Source of the DNA: Alphaproteobacteria bacterium
Lineage (GTDB): Bacteria; Pseudomonadota; Alphaproteobacteria; RS24
Direction: 5' to 3'
NCBI GenBank assembly: GCA_009920875.1
Contig: RFZE01000033.1
Span: 1-14,310 of the forward strand
Length of the DNA: 14,310 nt
The notes beneath the pieces are model-generated. The model ran no database searches. It saw only the letters and a program-made list of their open reading frames with translations, and had not been told where the DNA came from. Position 1 is the first letter of the stretch, and every line of letters starts with the position of its first letter. Shown here one piece after another: positions 9,045-14,310 of this stretch. The position numbers were made by a program, and so were the translations under genes.

Positions 9045-9902
9045 ATGACAAAAATCATCAATTTTAGCGAGAGCCGCCGCAGCACGGATGATGCGCTTGG
9101 CGATTTGCATGCCATTTTCAGCGAGGAATTGCAGCAAGTCGAACTGGCCATTGCCGAGCATATGAAGTCGGCGGCAGCGCTGATACCTGAGATTAGCGAC
9201 CATTTAATCGGTGCCGGTGGCAAGAGATTGCGCCCGCTTTTAACCCTGTCAGCCGCACGTTTGGCCAATTATCAGGGCCGCGACCACATCACTATGGCGG
9301 CAGCGGTTGAATATATGCACACCGCCACTTTGCTGCATGATGATGTTGTCGATGACAGCGATATGCGGCGCGGCCAACCGACGGCGCGCAATCTTTGGGG
9401 CAATTCAGCCAGCGTCTTGGTCGGTGATTTTCTGCTCGGACAAGCCTTCCGCATGATGGTTGCCGCCGGTTCCCTGCCCGCTTTGGATATTTTATCTTCT
9501 GCTGCTGCAGTGATTGCCGAAGGCGAGGTGATGCAATTGGCGGCAATGAATAATGCCCAAATCAGCGAAGACAGCTATCTCGATATTATCGACGCCAAAA
9601 AAAATATCGGCGAAGATTTCGCCGAGGGTAAAGTCACTTTGCCGGTCATTCTCGCCTATCATCGCGGCGATGCGGAGGCGCGTGAATTTTGGCAAGAAGC
9701 GGTTAAAAACCCGAATAATGACGCCGCGCGTCTCGACCGCGCACTGGCCCTGATGGACCAAACCGATGCGCTGGCCGATACGGTTGAACGTGCGCGCCAT
9801 TATGGCGATAAAGCGAAAGATGCGCTGGGTCTGTTCCCGGCCGGTGAAGTGCAAAAAACGCTAATTCGCCTCGTCGATTTTTGCATCGCCCGCGCCTATT
9901 AG
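9045..9902 (+). CDS. Polyprenyl diphosphate synthase (IspB-like) with an internal in-frame deletion
   Basis: Relatives are long-chain trans-prenyl diphosphate synthases (octaprenyl and similar) that build the ubiquinone side chain from IPP. Seen here are GGKRLRP (58-64), the first aspartate-rich motif LLHDDVVDDSDMRRG with the DDxxD at 99-103, and NSASVLVGDFLLGQAF. The region AEGEVMQLAAMNN (158-170) is followed by YLDIIDAK. The sequence then jumps straight to KNIGEDFAEGKVTLPVIL. In E. coli IspB these two blocks are separated by about 54 residues holding the TARLF helix and FQLIDDLLDY, the second aspartate-rich motif. The product is 285 residues, and adding 54 gives the usual length near 339. 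The frame is otherwise intact. As written the protein should lack normal prenyltransferase activity. No Shine-Dalgarno sequence precedes the ATG. The 3' end overlaps ispE tail to tail by 42 bases. Family assignment is firm; function is doubtful. Confidence 0.88.
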   Translation: MTKIINFSESRRSTDDALGDLHAIFSEELQQVELAIAEHMKSAAALIPEISDHLIGAGGKRLRPLLTLSAARLANYQGRDHITMAAAVEYMHTATLLHDDVVDDSDMRRGQPTARNLWGNSASVLVGDFLLGQAFRMMVAAGSLPALDILSSAAAVIAEGEVMQLAAMNNAQISEDSYLDIIDAKKNIGEDFAEGKVTLPVILAYHRGDAEAREFWQEAVKNPNNDAARLDRALALMDQTDALADTVERARHYGDKAKDALGLFPAGEVQKTLIRLVDFCIARAY

Positions 9903-10727
9903 ACGACCGGCAACCACCCAATCTTTTTCCCGCAATGTGCGATAACGCGCTGCCATGGCAAAGCCACTGCCCGGCGCGCATAGGCCGAAGCAAGAAGCCC
10001 CCGAGCCGCTCATCGCGCTATAGGCAAAACCGCTTTCTTCGAGTGCCGCCAAGCAAGCGGCAATATCGGGCACAAGCTGACAGGCTGCGGCTTGCAAATC
10101 ATTGCCCTGCTGTTTGACAAAGTCCAAAACCGCAGCCCTATTGTCAAAGCGCGGCGGAGCGCTCGCCTCACTCTCAGCCGCCAAAGACCATGCGGCAAAC
10201 ACATCTGCCGTGGCCAATGCCTGCCGCGGATTGACCAGCACAATATCCATGGGCGGTAAAGCAGCGAGACGCTCAATGTCATGCCCGATACCGCGCATCA
10301 TGGCCGGCGCAGTCTCAAGACAAACCGGCACATCGGCACCGAGAGATTGCGCCAGCGGCAAAAGCACCTTTTCATCAAGGTCAAATAAATGCACCAAACC
10401 GCGCAACGTCGCCGCCGCATCGGCTGAGCCGCCGCCCAGACCGGCGGCAATGGGCAGGTTTTTCTGTAATTCTATGCGGCATGACAAAACCTCACCGAGA
10501 TGCGTTTCCAGCGCCGCATGAGCACGTCTGACCAAATTATCGTCCTCTGCCGAAACGGCAAAAGGGCCGCTCACCTGAAAGGCGCTCCTGTCAGATTTTT
10601 GCAAAAACAATTTGTCGCCAATATCGGCAAAGGCAACAAGGCTTTCCAAAATGTGATAGCCATCATCGCGCCGCCCCAAAACCTTCAGACTGAGATTGAT
10701 TTTCGCCGGAGCGGAAAGGCGCAGCAT
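9861..10727 (-). CDS. ispE: 4-diphosphocytidyl-2-C-methyl-D-erythritol kinase
   Basis: IspE is the GHMP-family kinase of the non-mevalonate (MEP) isoprenoid pathway. It phosphorylates CDP-methylerythritol with ATP. The 288-residue protein has APAKINLSLKVLGRRDDGYH at its N terminus with the catalytic Lys9, the glycine-rich ATP loop LPIAAGLGGGSADAAATLRG (91-110), LGADVPVCL with the catalytic Asp132, and the third GHMP motif SAMSGSGASCFGL (237-249). ATG 10727 is chosen over the TTG three bases earlier. That TTG abuts the TAA stop of the TPR gene, so either start would be coupled to the upstream gene, and no clear ribosome site is seen. It is last in the ETF-QO-TPR-ispE series, and its final 42 bases lie antisense to the end of the polyprenyl synthase gene, another isoprenoid enzyme. 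Confidence 0.96.
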   Translation of the reverse strand: MLRLSAPAKINLSLKVLGRRDDGYHILESLVAFADIGDKLFLQKSDRSAFQVSGPFAVSAEDDNLVRRAHAALETHLGEVLSCRIELQKNLPIAAGLGGGSADAAATLRGLVHLFDLDEKVLLPLAQSLGADVPVCLETAPAMMRGIGHDIERLAALPPMDIVLVNPRQALATADVFAAWSLAAESEASAPPRFDNRAAVLDFVKQQGNDLQAAACQLVPDIAACLAALEESGFAYSAMSGSGASCFGLCAPGSGFAMAARYRTLREKDWVVAGRLIGAGDAKIDEAN

Positions 10728-10730
10728 CAA

Positions 10731-12467
10731 TTATATGGCCGTGCCGCCGCGCGGCATATGGGCTTCCGGTTTTTTCTTTTCCGGTGCACCCAAACCGGTC
10801 AGCAATTTCCGCTCAATTTTTGCGCGGTCTTCTTCCGTCGGGTCAAAGGCCAGTGCTTTGCGCCATTGATAGCGTGCTTCCACTTCGCGTTGCATACGCC
10901 ATAGCGCATCGCCCAAATGATCGGTAATGACCGGATCGGTCGGCTCCAATTGCGAGGCGCGTTCCAGAACTTTCAAGGCCGTGGCATAATTACCGAGGCG
11001 AAAATGCGCCCAGCCGAGACTGTCAACAAAAGCACCGTTTTTCGGCTGTTCCTTGACCGCTTGCTTGATGATTTTCAGCCCTTCATCGAGATACATGCCC
11101 TTATCAATCCAGCTATAGCCGAGATAATTGAGCACATGCGGCTCATCATTGGACAGTTTGCGGGCACGCTGCAAATCAATCTCCGCCATATCCCAATCGC
11201 CGAGACGCTCGCGCATCATGCCGCGCACAAAATAGAGGTGCCAATCGCGCGCCGAGATTTCATCAATCAAGGCAATGGCATCATCATAAGATTTTTCGGC
11301 TTCTGCAAATCGCGTTTCAGCGCGATATAAATCGCCCAAAGAAATCAGCAAATCGCGGTCTTGCGGCTGCTGCTTTAATTGTTTGTTCAAAACCGCTATC
11401 GCCGCTTCGGCAGCACCCGCTTCAAACAACATTTGCGCGCGTTGAATTTGCGCATCGCGATAGAGCAGCGCGTCACTGTCAATTTCGGCAAATTGCTCAG
11501 CGGCGGCAACGAAACGTTCGCGTTGGCCCAAAAGCTGGGCCAATGAAAAAGAGATAAGCTCATTATCTTCATCCAAATGCTGCGCCATACGCAAATATCC
11601 GAGCGCCAAATCAATCCGTTCTTCGCCCCGCATGGCCTCGCCTATGGCTGTAAACGCCTCTGCCATGGCCGCTGCAGGATCCTTTTGCAATGGCGGTTTA
11701 ATGCCGTTTTTCAGACGCTCTTGCGCGGCCAAAACATGGGCGTGATGAAGATGCGTGCTGTGATAAAACGCATAGAGTTTGGCGGCTTTGTCAGGCTCGT
11801 CTTGGCGTTCCAAAAATGCCCCATAGGACAAGACGAAATAGAGATAACGCGCCGCGCCAGCACGCACGGCCTCGCCATAATGGGCGGCAGCCGCCTCATG
11901 ATTTCCCTTAATTTCCAAAACCCGCGCCGCTTGCACCAAAGGCACGCCAGCAAACAAGCTCGCACGCGTCAATTTTTTAACCGCGCGCGCACCCATATTT
12001 TCATCATCTTGCGCCAGCGCAATCCAAATTTTCAGATTCGGCGCCAGCACCGAGCTCAGCGGACCCGCGCCCATCTCATCAGCATGCTCGAGCGCGACAT
12101 CAAATTGCTTTTGTTTGAAAGCATCGACCGCCAACAAAATATGGGCTTGCTGGTTTTGCGGCGAAACGGCAATCAGGCGACGGGCAAATTCCAGCCCTTC
12201 ATCAAATGCGCCGGCCATGATTTTGGCCTGCATGGCCGCTAGCAATAATTCGCCATCGCCGGGACGCGCGGCCAAAGCGCGCGCCCAATAATCCCCGGCC
12301 GCTTGCGCATCATTGAGCCGCGTCGCCTGGCGCGCCGCCAAATAGGCGCCTGCCGCGCCTTGCTCAACAATGAACTCTTCTACTTTTTGCGAGACTTGCA
12401 CCACGCCAATAGCGACGATAAGAAAAACGGCTGCCAGGCCGATTAGCAGATAATGTCGCTTTGTCAT
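10731..12467 (-). CDS. Membrane-anchored TPR repeat protein
   Basis: This 578-residue protein begins with a short basic stretch and a hydrophobic segment at about residues 6-26 (HYLLIGLAAVFLIVAIGVV), a likely signal anchor or uncleaved signal. The rest is helical TPR-type repeats. They are clearest in the C-terminal third: LISLGDLYRAETRFAEAEKS, VRGMMRERLGDWDMAEIDL, LNYLGYSWIDKGMYLDEGLK, VDSLGWAHFRLGNYATALKV and ITDHLGDALWRMQREVEARY. No catalytic domain is visible. TPR proteins of this type sit beside ispE in many Alphaproteobacteria, and a periplasmic scaffold role is plausible, but the function is not known from sequence. ATG 12467 is preferred to a TTG two codons upstream. It follows ETF-QO by 34 bases, and ispE starts three bases after its stop. 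Confidence 0.88.
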   Translation of the reverse strand: MTKRHYLLIGLAAVFLIVAIGVVQVSQKVEEFIVEQGAAGAYLAARQATRLNDAQAAGDYWARALAARPGDGELLLAAMQAKIMAGAFDEGLEFARRLIAVSPQNQQAHILLAVDAFKQKQFDVALEHADEMGAGPLSSVLAPNLKIWIALAQDDENMGARAVKKLTRASLFAGVPLVQAARVLEIKGNHEAAAAHYGEAVRAGAARYLYFVLSYGAFLERQDEPDKAAKLYAFYHSTHLHHAHVLAAQERLKNGIKPPLQKDPAAAMAEAFTAIGEAMRGEERIDLALGYLRMAQHLDEDNELISFSLAQLLGQRERFVAAAEQFAEIDSDALLYRDAQIQRAQMLFEAGAAEAAIAVLNKQLKQQPQDRDLLISLGDLYRAETRFAEAEKSYDDAIALIDEISARDWHLYFVRGMMRERLGDWDMAEIDLQRARKLSNDEPHVLNYLGYSWIDKGMYLDEGLKIIKQAVKEQPKNGAFVDSLGWAHFRLGNYATALKVLERASQLEPTDPVITDHLGDALWRMQREVEARYQWRKALAFDPTEEDRAKIERKLLTGLGAPEKKKPEAHMPRGGTAI

Positions 12468-12473
12468 TGCCAA

Positions 12474-12494
12474 TTTCTTGCCTTTTTCTTGCCT
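12474..12494. repeat. Two-copy 11-bp tandem repeat between ETF-QO and the TPR gene
   Basis: TTTCTTGCCT occurs at 12474-12483 and again at 12485-12494, with one T between (period 11). It fills most of the 34-base gap. On the minus strand it gives purine-rich AGGCAAGAAA copies just before the TPR gene ATG, so it may contribute to ribosome binding. A simple slippage duplication is the plainest reading. Confidence 0.55.
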
Positions 12495-12501
12495 GAGGCG
12501 C

Positions 12502-14214
12502 TTACATATTCGGATAATTCGGGCCGCCTGCCCCTTCCGGCACCACCCAATTTATGTTTTGGCTCGGACATTTAATATCGCAGGTTTTACAATGCACGCA
12601 GTTTTGCGCATTGATTTGCAAACGCGGATTGCTGCCATTTTCTTCAGCGACAATCTCATACACACCGGCCGGGCAATAACGCTGCGCCGGTTCATCATAA
12701 TCACGCAGATTGACCTCAACCGGCACGGAAGGGTCTTTCAAGGTCAAATGCGCCGGTTGGTCTTCTTCATGATTGGTCGCCGACAAAAACACGGAAGACA
12801 ATTTATCGAAAGCCACTTCGCCATCCGGTTTGGGATAATCGATGGGCTTGCAGTCCGACGCCTTTTTCAAAGCCGCATGGTCAGGCTTGCCATGGCTCAG
12901 CGTAAACGGCAGGCCAATGCCCAAAGTGCGCATCCACATTTCTGCACCACCCAAAATCGTGCCGATGAAATTGCCGAATTTTGACAAAAGCGGCTTCACA
13001 TTGCGCACCATTTTCAACTCTTTGGCGACACGTGAATTGTTATAAGCCTCTTGATATGCGCTCAACTCATCATGGCTGCGCCCGCTTGAGACCGCTTCAA
13101 AGGCCGCTTCTGCCGCCATAATGCCGGTTTCCATGGCATTGTGACTGCCTTTAATGCGCGGCACATTGACGAAACCGGCCGAACAGCCGATAAGCGCGCC
13201 GCCCGGGAAAGCCAGTTTCGGCACTGATTGATAGCCGCCCTCGGTAATGGCACGCGCGCCATAAGAGACACGCTTACCGCCTTCGAGCAGCGGCTTAATG
13301 GCCGGATGCATTTTGAAACGCTGAAACTCGTCATAAGGCGAGAGATGCGGGTTTTGATAATTCAAATGGGTGACAAATCCGATAGAGACGAAATTATCGC
13401 CGAAATGGTAAAGCCAAGACCCGCCGCCGGTTTTATTGTCGAGCGGCCAGCCCAGCGTATGCTGCACATAGCCGGGCTTGTGTTTGTCGGGGGCGACTTG
13501 CCAAAGCTCTTTAATGCCAAGCCCGAATTTTTGGAAATCGCTATCCTTATCCAACTGATAATTGGCAATGGCTGCCTTTGACAAAGAGCCGCGCACGCCT
13601 TCACCCAAAAGCGTATATTTGGCCAGCAATTCCATGCCCGGCATCCAACCGTCTTTTTTGCCGCCTTCCTTGGAAACGCCCATATCGCCGGTGGCGACAC
13701 CGCGCACCGCGCCGTTTTCATCAAACAGCAATTCAGCGGCAGCAAAGCCCGGATAAATTTCAACGCCCATGGCTTCGGCCTGTTCAGCCAGCCAACGCGC
13801 CACATTGCCGAGACTGGCAATGTAATTGCCGTGATTTTTCATCAAGGGCGGCAGCATGAAATTGGGCAGTGGGAAAGCACCGGCAGGGCCCAGCACCAAA
13901 AACTTATCGTCCGTCACTTCGGTTTCAAGCGGTGCGCCCATTTCTTTCCAGTCAGGGAACAAACGCGAAATGCCGACCGGATCAATCACCGCACCGGACA
14001 AAATATGCGCGCCGATTTCTGACCCTTTTTCCAGCACACAGACCGAGACCTCTTCGCCTTTTTCGGCAGCCAATTGCTTCAGGCGTATGGCGGCCGACAG
14101 GCCGGCAGGGCCGCCGCCGACAATCACCACATCATATTCCATGCCCTCACGCTCTTCCGGCGCCAGCGCCCAACCTTGACGTGCATTAACCTGATTTACC
14201 GGTAAATCACTCAT
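12502..14214 (-). CDS. Electron transfer flavoprotein-ubiquinone oxidoreductase (ETF-QO)
   Basis: ETF-QO takes electrons from reduced electron transfer flavoprotein, fed by acyl-CoA and other dehydrogenases, and passes them to ubiquinone at the inner membrane. The 570-residue protein has an N-terminal FAD-binding YDVVIVGGGPAGLSAAIRL (glycines at about 33-38), LEKGSEIGAHILSGAVIDP, the central GWPLDNKTGGGSWLYHF region, and GCSAGFVNVPRIKGSHNAME. It ends with a 4Fe-4S domain: Cys514 (RYCPAGVYE) and Cys539, Cys542 and Cys545, with the same 25-3-3 spacing as the human cluster ligands. A further Cys549 replaces the usual Asp in the IKDPSQN stretch. The ATG at 14214 has AGGGAG six bases upstream. It heads a likely operon with the TPR gene and ispE. 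Confidence 0.97.
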   Translation of the reverse strand: MSDLPVNQVNARQGWALAPEEREGMEYDVVIVGGGPAGLSAAIRLKQLAAEKGEEVSVCVLEKGSEIGAHILSGAVIDPVGISRLFPDWKEMGAPLETEVTDDKFLVLGPAGAFPLPNFMLPPLMKNHGNYIASLGNVARWLAEQAEAMGVEIYPGFAAAELLFDENGAVRGVATGDMGVSKEGGKKDGWMPGMELLAKYTLLGEGVRGSLSKAAIANYQLDKDSDFQKFGLGIKELWQVAPDKHKPGYVQHTLGWPLDNKTGGGSWLYHFGDNFVSIGFVTHLNYQNPHLSPYDEFQRFKMHPAIKPLLEGGKRVSYGARAITEGGYQSVPKLAFPGGALIGCSAGFVNVPRIKGSHNAMETGIMAAEAAFEAVSSGRSHDELSAYQEAYNNSRVAKELKMVRNVKPLLSKFGNFIGTILGGAEMWMRTLGIGLPFTLSHGKPDHAALKKASDCKPIDYPKPDGEVAFDKLSSVFLSATNHEEDQPAHLTLKDPSVPVEVNLRDYDEPAQRYCPAGVYEIVAEENGSNPRLQINAQNCVHCKTCDIKCPSQNINWVVPEGAGGPNYPNM

Positions 14215-14243
14215 AAAGTGCTCCCTATCTCACGGCAGATGTG

Positions 14244-14290
14244 CTGCCTCAGTCATAAAATTGGCTCTAATCTAACGCTTTCTGAGGCAG
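14244..14290. repeat. 9-bp inverted repeat around the ETF-QO promoter region
   Basis: CTGCCTCAG (14244-14252) and CTGAGGCAG (14282-14290) are perfect inverted copies separated by 29 bases. One arm falls in the spacer of the candidate ETF-QO promoter and the other just downstream of it, as operator half-sites might. No known regulator is recognised. Confidence 0.5.
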
Positions 14291-14297
14291 GGTGCAA
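14269..14297 (-). promoter_or_regulatory. Candidate sigma-70 promoter for ETF-QO
   Basis: On the minus strand TTGCAC (14292-14297) and TAGATT (14269-14274) are spaced by 17 bases. The -10 matches four of six positions; the -35 keeps the TTG core. Transcription would begin at about 14262, leaving a leader of roughly 48 bases containing the ribosome site at 14221-14226. Confidence 0.35.
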
Positions 14298-14310
14298 ATA
14301 ATGGCCTGTG

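Noticed and set aside
12491..12499. GCCTGAGGC palindrome after ETF-QO as a terminator hairpin
   Set aside because: Only one base separates the arms, so it cannot fold as a hairpin, and no T run follows.
1..14310. A new defence, mobile or secretion system
   Set aside because: Every coding region belongs to a recognised housekeeping family or a common TPR/hydrolase family, and no repeats or mobile genes mark an accessory island.

Overview
This window looks like a compact piece of chromosome from an alphaproteobacterium, probably from an environmental lineage. The evidence is the set of protein families and their order: ETF-ubiquinone oxidoreductase, a TPR protein, ispE, a long-chain polyprenyl synthase, a TrmN6-type methyltransferase, glyQ, glyS and ppdK. 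This grouping is, from memory, common in Alphaproteobacteria. Nothing suggests recent transfer: there are no insertion sequences, integrases, phage genes, tRNA or rRNA genes, or CRISPR arrays. No stretch longer than about 120 bases lacks a gene.

Layout. (1) Positions 1-1884, plus strand: the end of nadB and complete nadC, two steps of de novo NAD synthesis. (2) Positions 1881-2528, minus strand: a membrane-anchored SleB-type cell wall hydrolase whose stop codon overlaps that of nadC. (3) Positions 2641-8997, minus strand: a tight operon running methyltransferase, glyQ, glyS, ppdK, with gaps of about 10 bases or short overlaps. (4) Positions 9045-9902, plus strand: a polyprenyl diphosphate synthase that diverges from the methyltransferase over a 47-base gap. 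(5) Positions 9861-14214, minus strand: ETF-QO, a TPR protein and ispE, again closely packed. ispE runs tail to tail into the polyprenyl synthase with a 42-base overlap.

The genes are housekeeping: NAD synthesis, glycyl-tRNA charging, tRNA modification, pyruvate/PEP interconversion, isoprenoid precursor and quinone side-chain synthesis, and delivery of electrons from ETF to the quinone pool. IspE (precursor supply), the polyprenyl synthase (quinone tail) and ETF-QO (quinone user) form a loose quinone theme.

The most notable anomaly is in the polyprenyl synthase. Compared with E. coli IspB it lacks about 54 consecutive residues, in frame, and these carry the whole second aspartate-rich motif that family members need for catalysis. 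The junction lies in a run of eight A. This is either a real inactivating or remodelling deletion or an assembly error. I did not find a new multi-gene system here.
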